Origin: Russula earlei
Lineage: Eukaryota; Basidiomycota; Agaricomycetes; Russulales; Russulaceae
Direction: 5' to 3'
DNA: 38,368 nucleotides
Assembly: GCA_025769875.1 (NCBI GenBank)
Contig: JAGFNK010000496.1
Location: 1 to 38,368, forward strand
The notes beneath the pieces are model-generated. The model did no database searches. It had not been told where the DNA came from and saw only the letters and a program-made list of their open reading frames with translations. The translations under genes were made by a program, and so were the position numbers. Shown here one piece after another: positions 1-9,500 of the stretch (its first letter is position 1; every line of letters starts with the position of its first letter).

Positions 1-2047
1 ACATACGCACGCACATTGATGGAACTCGACGAGCAAAGTTGGGAATATGCGCACCGACTGTTCCAGTGCGTTGCAGCAGCCTCCCGGCCGCTCCGCGTCA
101 AGGAACTCGCAGAATTTCTTGCCTTCGATTTCGACTCAGGATCAACCCCTGCGTTTGTGACCGACTGGCGGCCAAACGACCCAGCACACACGGTACTATC
201 CACATGCTCTAGTCTTCTTTGCATCGTCGACATGGACGGATCACTTGTGATACAATTTTCGCATTTTTCGGTCAAAGAATACCTGACGTCGTCCCGGCTT
301 GCCGAATCAAAGGACCCGATTTCCCGTTTCCACGTTTCTATGAGACCCTCCCATACCATCGTTGCGAAGGCTTGTCTTAGCCTTCTACTGCAACCTTGAT
401 GAAGACGTCACGAAGGACAGCGTGAAGAAGTTCCCCCTCGCGGATTATGCTGCTGAGCACTGGGATGGCCATGCTCGCTTCGAGGGGGTGTCAACAACGA
501 TCCAGGCCGAGATGAGACGTCTATTTGATACAAGAAAACACCATATATCGACCTGGGTCTGGATATACGATCCAATATACGGCAGGCGTAGGCGATCTAA
601 ACGCCCCCCACAAGCCAGAGCGGCGTTACATTACGCGGCGAGCTGTGGGTTACGTGACATTGTCAAGTTCCTGATCATCGATCGATCAGAGGATGTAAAC
701 GCGTGGGACTCGGTCGGAAATACTCCACTGCGCGTCGCATCGAAAAAGGGGCATTTGGCGGTTGTCCTGGTCCTTCTCGAGCATGGCGCAGATCCGAATG
801 CCCAGGTCGAAGATAACCGGGCGGCATTGCATGTGGCATCGGAAAACGGACATGTGGATATTGCTCGTGTGCTTCTCGAGCATGGCGCAGACCCGAATGC
901 GCAAGACAAAGATAACGCGACGGCATTGCATTGGGCATCGCAAGACGGACATGTGGACAGTGTTCGTGTGCTTCTCGAGCATGGCGCAGATCCGAATGCA
1001 CAGACCAAAGATAACGCGACGGCATTACATTTTGCATCACAAGACGGACATGTGGATATTGCTCGTGTGCTTCTCGAGCATGGCGCAGATCCGAATTCCC
1101 AGACCAAAGATAACTGGACAGCATTGCATTCGGCATCGAAAAACGGACATGTGGATTTTGCTCGTGTACTTCTCGAGCATGGCGCAGATCCAAATGCCCA
1201 CAAAAATAACTGGACGGCGTTGCATTTTGCATCGGGACACGGACATGTGGATGTTGCTCGTGTGCTTCTCGAGCATGGCGCAGACCCGAATGCGCAAGAC
1301 AAAGATAACACGACGGCATTGCATTGGGCATCGCAAGACGGACATGTGGACAGTGTTCGTGTGCTTTTCGAGCATGGCGCAGATCCGAATGCACAGACCA
1401 AAGATAACGCGACGGCATTGCATTTTGCATCACAAGACGGACATGTGGATAATGCTCGTGTGCTTCTCGAGCATGGCGCAGATCCGAATGCCCAGAACAA
1501 CGATAACTGGACGGCGTTGCATTTTGCATCAGAAAACGGACATGTGGATATTGCTCGTATGCTTCTCGAGCATGGCGCAGATCCGAATGCCCAAGACGAA
1601 GATAACGCGACGACGTTGCATTGGGCATCGCAAAACGGACATGTGGATATTGCTCGTGTACTTCTCGAGCATGGCGCAGATCCAAATGCCCAAACCAAAC
1701 ATAACGTGACAGCATTGCATTTTGCATCGCACAACGGACATGTGGATAATGCTCGTGTGCTTCTCGAGCATGGCGCGGATCCAAATGCCCAAGAGAAAGA
1801 TAAGTGGACGGCATTGCATTTGGCATCGGATAACGGACATGTGGACATTGCTCGTGTGCTTCTCGAGCATGGCGCGGATCCGAAGGCCCAAAACTATCAA
1901 GAGTCGACAGCACTGCATCTGGCATCGAGATGGGGAAAGCTTGACGTCGTACAGCTGCTGCTCCAGTACAGCTGCGATATTCATACACCGGACAGCGAGG
2001 ATCAGACGGCATTCAAGAGAGCCTCAGAACAGGGTACACGTCTATAA
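1..2047 (+). pseudogene. NLR-A: 3' part of a Goodbye-NACHT-ankyrin gene, frameshifted, cut by window edge
   Basis: This is the last exon of the same gene as NLR-B and NLR-C, beginning inside the winged-helix region just after the NACHT domain. Frame 1 runs from base 1 (TYARTLMELDEQ) to a TGA at 397-399. An extra A at about 392-393, absent from the other two copies, breaks the frame. The rest continues in the next frame to 2047. It encodes the linker (HFSVKEYL motif), a degenerate first ankyrin repeat, 12 near-identical 33-residue repeats, a fixed C-terminal cap repeat (YQESTALHLASRWG) and a cut-short last repeat. Family knowledge: these STAND/NLR proteins act as cytosolic receptors for non-self or allorecognition. 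The 5' exons lie outside the window. A sequencing or assembly error at 392 cannot be excluded. If the lesion is real, the copy would give a protein truncated before its ankyrin domain. Confidence 0.85.
710..1894 (+). repeat. Ankyrin-coding 99-bp repeat array A (12 units)
   Basis: Twelve tandem 99-bp units (one is 3 bp short) each encode one 33-residue ankyrin repeat of the pattern DNxTALHxASxxGHVDxARVL. The units are nearly identical at DNA level, and most carry CTCGAG in the LLEHGA segment. The short unit (PNAH then KNNW) is the same marker unit as in array C. Units 4-5 and 8-9, counted from the first ankyrin repeat, form a repeated two-unit block. Confidence 0.95.
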
Positions 2048-3085
2048 TGAAGCTCCTGTTGGCACATGGAGCCGCGGATCATAGGAAATGATAATAAAAA
2101 TTCGGGTGAGTTGGTTTCATTTGGTGATGTGCCCCACCACCACGATAGAATGGTAACCGTATTGCAAGGCGAGCGGTCTGCCTAGACGCGGACCAGGCCA
2201 GACTGACAAAGTGCCACCCACCGCGAGAAGCCAGCAGTCAAACGACAGGCACGCGCGCTCCGCATCTCCCTCTCTCCCACGACCGCGTCACACACGGAAC
2301 CGCCTCCATGCCTTCCGTCTCTCGCCTCCAACGCACACACCTTCTCCTCCGCCTCAGACGACGTTACCACCGAACGCCCGACACGTGCGCCCCCAACACT
2401 CTCCTTTCTCCCACCACCACGTCATGCACGCAAACGCTACCTTGTCGTCCGCCTCCCGCCTTCGACGTACACACCCTCTCCTCCGCCTCCGACGTCGCTA
2501 CCACCCACGCGCATGCTCGCCCGCCACTGCCTCATCAGGCAGAAGTCTACAACGCTCGAGGCCTGGCCGACCACCCCTGCGAGTCATCTCGGCCACGCTG
2601 GCTAGTGCCCGCTCGTTGCCACCAGTAACACTTCATCTATTCTTTACAGTACATACCCGCTCTCTCAGACTTGACCTTTCATACACACAGCCTCCTACTA
2701 CACCCTTTTCAAGTCTAGTTTCGTTACACATGTCACCTCAACGCTGCCATCACACGCGTCCATACCCAATTGTCTCAGAATATATTTACCCCATTCTCTA
2801 GCTACCTGCCTCAGACTATACTCGTTCTAGTATGATACCGTTTAATCTAGCCCTGGTCTCGATGTACATAAACCCGCCTTCGTCTCGAAGACGAGGGCAA
2901 GCAGAAAGAAGCAGACAAACAATTGAGAGCCTTCTTGGCTCATCCCTCCATCTCACTCCCCTCTCCCTCCCCCCAAATTAAGTCTAACCATCCCCTCGGG
3001 CAAACAACTTCCTCTCGCAGCACAGACACACCAACGTGTCGACTTACAGTATGGCGCTCAATTCTGTTGACCGATAGGGATAGCG
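2048..3085. other. Convergent intergenic region, module copy 1, pyrimidine-rich
   Basis: No convincing gene was found between the convergent NLR-A and HAD-A ends. Bases 2048-2090 hold the out-of-frame ancestral end of the ankyrin domain. Bases 2190-2800 are strongly C/T-rich on the plus strand, with a two-copy imperfect tandem repeat of about 134 bp (for example around 2336 and 2470). A short hairpin (TCGTCT-CGA-AGACGA) lies near 2883. The open frames here are low-complexity (Ser/Pro/Thr/Arg/His) and are best seen as composition artefacts. The same block recurs at 11157-12190 and 20109-21118. Confidence 0.6.
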
Positions 3086-4070
3086 TCAAAAGGAGGTAAG
3101 CCCCACTCCTCTGGAATAAAGTGAGCGGAGGATTCGGTCAGGTTTCTCTATGTCCAGGGAGGGTCGGATGCTGAGCAGATTCTCATCCGGGACCCACACC
3201 ACTGCGACAGAAACGAAGAGAAGATCAAGGAGGGGGAACATAAAAACAAAGGAGGCCAACACACCGCTCATCCCGGCACGCTTGCCCGCCTGCACGCCCG
3301 GAACTGCGTCCTCAAACACCAGTCCGCGCGCCCGCTCCTCACGCTCCGCCTCGGCGACTATCCCTCCCTCCTCGTTGGGTCCGACGGCGCGCCCGAGCAT
3401 GCGAGCGGCTGCGAGGAACACGTCCGGAAACGGCTTGCCGCGTCCCGCGCCGTCGTCCCCGCAGACGACGTTGGAGCCAAAGTGCGCAAACACGTCTTGC
3501 AGATGCGCCGTTTTGCGGTCAAAACTGCGCCGCACGGAGCCGGTCGCGATGCCGATGGGGACGCCGTGGGCGGCGAGGTGCGCGACGAGCCGCGCGACGC
3601 CCGGAAGCAGCTGCACGTGTGGCCAGCGCGCGTCCTGCTCTGCGGTGCGTCGCGCGAGGTAGTCGTCGATCGTGAGTGGGATGTCGGGGAAGTGGGAGAG
3701 CAGATGGGCTGCTGCCGCGCGATCGGCTTGGGCGGGGTGGGAGGTCGGTTGGTCGGTATCAGATCCTTGGGCAGCAGGCAGGGAGAGGCCTCCCTGGCAT
3801 GTGACGTACGTTTACCCATAAGGCCAGCCTTTATATCCCAAGTCATCTCTGCTCCATAGGGTGCCAGAATATCATCTGTGCGACGGGATTAGCTGGATGG
3901 GAGGCCTACAGTGTTTGAGGACAGCTACTGGTGACATCCGTATAGACACGCTCGGAATCGATCATCAGCCCTGCGAAGCCGAATTGTCACACCCCCAGCC
4001 GAATCGCAGCACATTCAGACGGACCGTCCATGTCAAAGATGACATATTCTATTCTTTTGTGGGATGGCAT
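3086..4070 (-). CDS. HAD-A: HAD-family phosphatase, pseudouridine-5'-phosphatase-like, C-terminus frameshifted
   Basis: Predicted exons on the minus strand are 4070-4025, 3970-3929, 3875-3816, 3726-3265 and 3201-3086, with GT-AG introns of 54, 53, 89 and 63 nt and consistent phases. The start is the ATG at 4070 (MPSHKRIEYVIF). All HAD motifs are present once spliced: DMDG with the nucleophile Asp at residue 13, ATGS (motif II), the Lys of RGKPFP (motif III) and VFEDAVPG (motif IV). The order and the cap region match HDHD1/pseudouridine-5'-phosphatase-like fungal proteins, cytosolic enzymes that dephosphorylate a small sugar or nucleoside phosphate. The exact substrate is inference. Relative to HAD-C and HAD-D, 8 bp are missing near 3120, so the usual EDFIPEEWGLPP tail is replaced by YSRGVGLTSF after about 241 residues. 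Catalysis may survive; stability of the tail is uncertain. Confidence 0.75.
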
Positions 4071-4529
4071 CTGAAGAGAAGAGCGTGTCGGATTGCTCTG
4101 CCGTAATTATTGTGCGGAGTTTTCAAACGCGCTTGTGTGTGCGGTGCGATTTCCGCAGCAGGACAGCTCACGGTTCGTGTCCCGGTCTTGTGTCTTTCCT
4201 CGGGTCAGATGTGCCCACCGCTAAGCGAGCTGTTGTAGACTCACCTCAACCCCAATCTGATTTCAGAGGGGCCAAGATGATCCTCATTTTGCGTGCCCTC
4301 GAATGTGGTTTTTTTGGCGCTACCAAGCCTGAGTGAATAAGGTAAGACAACAGCCACTGATTGCCCCTGCCATGGACCTCAGGTCTGGATTTCCTTCCGT
4401 TGTTTCACAAATATAAGGTAGTATCAGTTTCGGGTGTGAACACCTTCGCGTCAGGGATTCTCACTCTACCACTGTTTCCCTGCTGCCCTCTGACTGCCCA
4501 TAAACTCACGCCCTCTCCCGGCTCGCTAC
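4071..4529. promoter_or_regulatory. 5' flank of HAD-A, left part of the divergent HAD/NLR intergenic region
   Basis: This sequence lies upstream of the HAD-A start and is conserved at 13183-13518 plus 15140-15257 and at 33024-33490. No coding frame of interest was seen. It presumably contains the HAD promoter, and in the ancestral layout it ran directly into the NLR promoter. No specific factor site can be named. Confidence 0.45.
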
Positions 4530-4538
4530 AACCGCCGT

Positions 4539-4558
4539 ACCTCTCCCCCACTATGACA
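4539..4558 (+). repeat. Left inverted repeat of the 4530-6381 insertion
   Basis: This 20-base segment pairs with the reverse complement of 6353-6372 with one mismatch. It starts a few bases inside the flanking duplication. Confidence 0.55.
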
Positions 4559-6352
4559 CCATGTGACCTTCGGGAAACCGGCCCGACCCGGTTCATGAAT
4601 TTCATAGACCGGTCTGTTGCAGTTGCCCCACGGTCAATGGACCAGTTCAGACCAGTTTATAACCAGTCCAGACCATGCATTTATAATAATGTAACATTAT
4701 ATTATTGCGGTGTGTGCTACATACTACAGATATGAACGCGTAGTTTATTATCTATGTGCTCTGCAGTTGTGACTATGTTCCTTCCGTTGCTGTATCTCCT
4801 GTACGGGTACGGGATCCGTGTCCGAGGACAATTGAGTCTGTGACACGTCCTTGTCCGAGTCTGAGCCTTGCGGCGTGTCGAAGGTGTTGAACGCGGGTGT
4901 GGTGTGTCGAAGCAGGGAGGGGATGAGGCGTGCTCGCAGCGTGTCGAATGCGTCGTCGCGCCTCGTGGTGTTGCCAAGCGTCGGCCGTGTTGTTGCTGTT
5001 GCTGCTGCTGTCTATGCAGAGGCGATGGCGGCAAGAGCGAGGGCGGTGGTGAGAGAGGGTGGCAGCGCCGGAGGGCGAGGGTCGTGGGAGATGGAGGCGA
5101 CGGAGAAGAGGGTGAGGGCGGTGGCGAGATGGCGGGGTCGTCTCTATAGCAGGTGGCGGTGGGACGGGTTGACGATAGCGCGCGAGTGGGTGACGAGACA
5201 AGAGGTGGTGGACGGCGTGGTTCGCCTTGCGAACGCTTGCCGTAGTTGTTGAGCTAGAGAGTGTGTGATCAGTGTCCAAAAACAAGACATGAACGGGTCT
5301 CTGGTAATCATCTCGCAGCCGCGGCGATGAGGTCTTTGCCACTGCAGGTGGTGGCAGCACGCGTGGATGAGGGCGTACGTGTGGGCGGGGATGCGATGGA
5401 AGGGGAGGTGTTGTGCGGCGTGGTGCTTGCGTCGGCGGCTTCTCCTGTGATGACGGCGTGGTGGCAGGGTCTGATGTTCTTTCTGCGAGGCGGCATTGTG
5501 ACATCTGCTCTTCTGAGGCGGCGGCGTGCTCTTCGTTTTCCGGTTATTTGTGCGTTCTTTCTCGGCGGTGCGAGGCGGCGTAACGGCTAGCGACGGAAGT
5601 GAGAGGGCGGCGTGGTCAGGAAGCAGAGCAGTGGCTGGGACTAGACCCAGAACGGCAGCGGACGAGGCTGAGGGCGTGGTGGCGATGGCCGATTGAGCTG
5701 GGCTTGAGGCGGCGGGTGGCGCTAAGACGTCGGTGGGCGAGGCTGAGGCTACAGGTGCGGCAATGCGCGAGACGAGGACTGGGGCGGCAACGAGAGACGT
5801 AGAGGCGTTGGCAATGCTGAGGCTGAGACTGGGAGCGCGGAGGCTGTGGCTGACGCGGGCGGAGAGGAGACGAGTGAGGGCACGGCGGCGGACGAGACTG
5901 GGGCGGCGACGGGAGACGTAGAGGCGGTGGCTGGCAATGCCAATGATACGTATAGTTGAGGGTTGGATAGAGGTATATAGGGGCCCGAGTGCGCGAGCCA
6001 CAGGGCACACGTGGGTAAGCGACAACTGACATACTGAGTGGTGGTGTAAAAATGAAAACAAAGTAGCCACAGAGACGAAAACGAAATACAGCACGTGCAA
6101 ATCCATTCCAGCTGAGTCAGGAATGTGGCTTGCTATGGGTAATGAGGTGGAGGCTTGTCCAGGGAGGTAGTCATGTTGGCCATGGAGAGAGGTTTAGTGG
6201 GAAGGAGAGGGAGGAGAGGATGAGAGAGCGTGTGTGAACGAAACCCGCGGTCCATTTTCGGTCCAATGCGGACTTTTAAACAGTAGTCCTCACTATCGGC
6301 CCACCCACATTTGTCACATGACCACATCTTTGTAAGCTACTATATATGGAAA

Positions 6353-6372
6353 TGTCATAGTCGGGGAGAGGT
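6353..6372 (-). repeat. Right inverted repeat of the 4530-6381 insertion
   Basis: This is the inverted partner of 4539-4558, with one mismatch in 20 bases, lying just before the right-hand GCTCGCTAC copy. Confidence 0.55.
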
Positions 6373-6390
6373 GTCAGAGCAGCTCGCTAC

Positions 6391-6534
6391 GCTACATATC
6401 CTCGGCGACTATCCATAACTCAATACACGAGGCACTGCGCCTACCCCTCATTCAATCCTCTATTACCGTCTCCCGGTCATCTTCTCGCATTCAACCAACT
6501 CCTCTTTTTGGCCATCTTTTCCACTGGCAGCAAT
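6391..6534 (+). promoter_or_regulatory. Proximal promoter/5' leader of NLR-B
   Basis: These bases precede the NLR-B ATG and are shared with 15258-15391 upstream of NLR-C. The segment is C/T-rich toward the start codon, as is common in fungal leaders. In this copy the 1.85-kb insertion sits directly upstream, so distal control elements are displaced. No specific motif is claimed. Confidence 0.45.
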
Positions 6535-9500
6535 ATGAGTCACCCATCACAGTCCTCCTCGTTTCAGTCACTTTTTACTGCTGCCTTGAAGGACTACGAA
6601 AAGAAGACGAGGACGAGACTAGTTGACCATCCGCTTGCCAAGGAGCTCGAAAAGTGCCACTCTGTAGATTCCATTACCGCCGTCCTTCAGGGACAGGCAC
6701 GTTCCTTCAGTCAATATCCAGAAGATGACGGAAGGGTCATGAAATCGGTCAAGTGTTCCGTCCAGATCCTGCACACACTTTCTACGAGCATCGTACTTCG
6801 TGAAGCTATTGGTACAGTGCGTCTGAAGGTGACCATTGGAATTGCTGTCCCTGATGCCAATTCCGCAGGTTTTCCCAGGTGCGAAGGCAGTTTTCGCTGC
6901 AATCGGTATCTTGTTGGGAGTATGTCCTACTTTCCGCTCAGGTAGCTGTGTATCCGATATTAAGATGCCACAGGCTGTCAAAAATGTTACCGCAAGTCAC
7001 AGTGCACTCCTCAACCTGTTCGAGTCCTTCGAGAACTTCGTCGGTAGACTCGAGATATATACAAGGGACTCTCCTAACGACACAACAGCATTGGAGGATA
7101 TTCTCGTGAAGATACTTGTGGAATTTCTTTCCGCCCTCGCTCTAGCGACCAAGCAGGTCAAGCGAGGACGACTTGGTATGTCCATCTTCCCTCGCTTATT
7201 GTGGTGGGTGACTGAACGCAATACAGGGATTTTTTTAGGTCAACTTGGCGGTAGGAATGAGATCGGGAAAGCGCTTCAGAAGCTGGATAGGCTTACTCAA
7301 GATGAGGTTCGAACGACGACAGCACAGACATACCGGATTGTCAATCAAAACAGGGTGATGCTGGGTGGTGAGCAATGCTACTCGGCCTGTGCCCTGTTCG
7401 TCACTGACCACACAACCGCCCAGACTTGTACAGAAGGCCATCATCAGACAGCAGGGAAATTATCAGGGAAGTGACCAAGTCTGAACGTGAGTCATTCCTA
7501 TTTTGGATATTCGCATTGCTGTTGCGGAACGCTCAGACCCCTTCACAGGCGACAAGTTTCGACAGGACATTCAAAATTGGCTCTCCCCTCCAGATCCCTG
7601 GAAAAATCACAAAATTGCTTGTAAATCTAAGCACGACGGAACCGCAACCTGGTGGATTCAAGGTGACAATCATGCAAAGTGGAAGTCATCTGGTCCCAGT
7701 TCTCTTTTGTGGATTCATGGAAAACGTTTGTATTTTGTTGCCATACTCACCCTGATGAATAATGACTCTTCCCTCTCTCTAGCGGGCGCCGGAAAGACTA
7801 TTCTCTGGTTCTTCCATCCCCCGTGTTTCCTCTGCAGACACTGATCATAATCTATGGGCCAGTTCTGCAATCATTGCAGATATCCTCGAAATGCGCAAGG
7901 GTGGACAAGCATCATTAGCTTTCTTTTATTGCGATTTCAGAGAGGACCAAAAGAAGGACCTGCGCAGTTTGGTGTCATCCCTCTTGGTCCAGCTTTGTGA
8001 CCAGTCTGATGCATATTATGCCGTCCTTTCTGAATTCTTCGGGGTGCACAGTTGCGGTGAGGAATATGCCAGCGACGCTGAGCTCGTTCAATGCCTCAAA
8101 GACATGGTCAATATCCCGGAACAAGCTACTTCGTACATCATCATCGACGCCCTAGACGAATGCCCGGAGTTGGCTGGTTTGCCATCTCCCCGTGACGAAG
8201 TCTTGAAACTGGTGGAGGATCTTGTCAAGTTACAGGTTACGAATCTACGGATTTGTGTTACTAGCCGGCCTCAGGTTGACATCAAACTTGCCCTCGAATG
8301 TTTATCTTTCCGTTCTGTTTCTCTACATTCCGAGGAAGGGCAAATTCGTGACATCGTGGAATATATCAAGTCTATCATTCATACGGAGCGTCCGTTCCAA
8401 AAATGGAATGCAATGGATAGGGAATTGGCGATTGATGTGATTACGAAAAAAGCTGGTGGGATGTAAGTAATCACCACTACCGTTCGTTTTTGGGTTCGCT
8501 CATATCTGCGATTAGGTTTCGCTGGGTTTTCTGTCAGCTCGTCTACCTCCGTTCCTGCATACCCGGGCGTATACGGCGTGCTCTTGAAGAATTACCAAAG
8601 ACTCTCGACGAGACATACGCACGCACATTGATGGAACTCGATGAGCAAAGTTGGGAATATGCGCACCGACTGTTCCAGTGCGTTGCAGCAGCCTCCCGGC
8701 CGCTCCGCGTCAAGGAACTCGCAGAATTTCTTGCCTTCGATTTCGACTCAGGATCAACCCCTGCGTTTGTGACCGACTGGCGGCCAAACGACCCAGCTCA
8801 CACGGTACTATCCACATGCTCTAGTTTTCTTTGCATCGTCGACATGGACGGATCACTTGTGATACAATTCTCGCATTTTTCGGTCAAAGAATACCTGACG
8901 TCGTCGCGGCTTGCCGAATCAAAGGACCCGATTTCCCGTTTCCACGTTTCTATGAGACCCTCCCATACCATCGTTGCGAAGGCTTGTCTTAGCCTTCTAC
9001 TGCACCTTGATGAAGACGTCACGAAGGACAGCGTGAAGAAGTTCCCCCTCGCGGATTATGCTGCTGAGCACTGGGATGGCCATGCTCGCTTCGAGGGGGT
9101 GTCAACAACGATCCAGGCCGAGATGAGACGTCTATTTGATACAAGAAAACACCATATATCGACCTGGGTCTGGATATACGATCCAATATACGGCAGGCGT
9201 AGGCGATCTAAACGCCCCCCACAAGCCAGAGCGGCGTTACATTACGCGGCGAGCTGTGGGTTACATGACATTGTCAAGTTCCTGATCATCGATCGATCAG
9301 AGGATGTAAACGCGTGGGACTCGGTCGGAAATACCCCACTGCGCGTCGCATCGAAAAAGGGGCATTTGGCGGTTGTCCTGGTCCTTCTCGAGCATGGCGC
9401 AGATCCGAATGCCCAGGTCGAAGATAACCGGACGGCATTGCATTTGGCATCGGAAAACGGACATGTGGATATTGCTCGTGTGCTCCTCGAGCATGGCGCA

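Larger units (their letters stand above)
4530..6381. mobile_element. 1.85-kb insertion with short inverted ends and a 9-bp flanking duplication (MULE-like, non-autonomous)
   Basis: The equivalent positions in copies 2 and 4 read straight from the CTCGCTACA stretch into CCTCGG, so these 1852 bases are an insertion. GCTCGCTAC flanks it on both sides (4521-4529 and 6382-6390). Nine bases near the left end (from 4539, ACCTCTCCCCCACTATGACA) match the inverted right end (6372-6353) at 19 of 20 positions. A 9-bp duplication fits Mutator-like elements, but that is inference. The interior is G-rich on the plus strand, with imperfect tandem repeats of about 119 bp (5772-5935). Its long minus-strand open frames (4773-5504, 5144-6106) are low-complexity and resemble no transposase. 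It is probably a non-autonomous element or a composite. Confidence 0.6.

Noticed and set aside
710..1894. Regularly spaced repeats that might suggest a CRISPR-like or satellite array
   Set aside because: The units are contiguous, 99 bp, and code for ankyrin repeats in one long frame. There are no spacers and the context is fungal.
2211..2801. Open frame of about 196 codons, also at 20272-20862 and partly at 11319-11856
   Set aside because: Pyrimidine-rich low-complexity DNA gives Ser/Pro/Thr/Arg/His-rich frames. There is no recognisable domain, and the frame is not conserved in copy 2.
4773..6106. Two overlapping minus-strand open frames of 243 and 320 codons
   Set aside because: They are Arg/Pro/Ser/Ala-rich, overlapping, and lie inside an insertion of biased composition, with no transposase or other motif.
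6836..7474. Separate small protein starting inside the NLR-B 5' region
   Set aside because: It is exons 2-4 of NLR-B read through stop-free introns. Splice sites and the homologous pattern in NLR-C support one gene.
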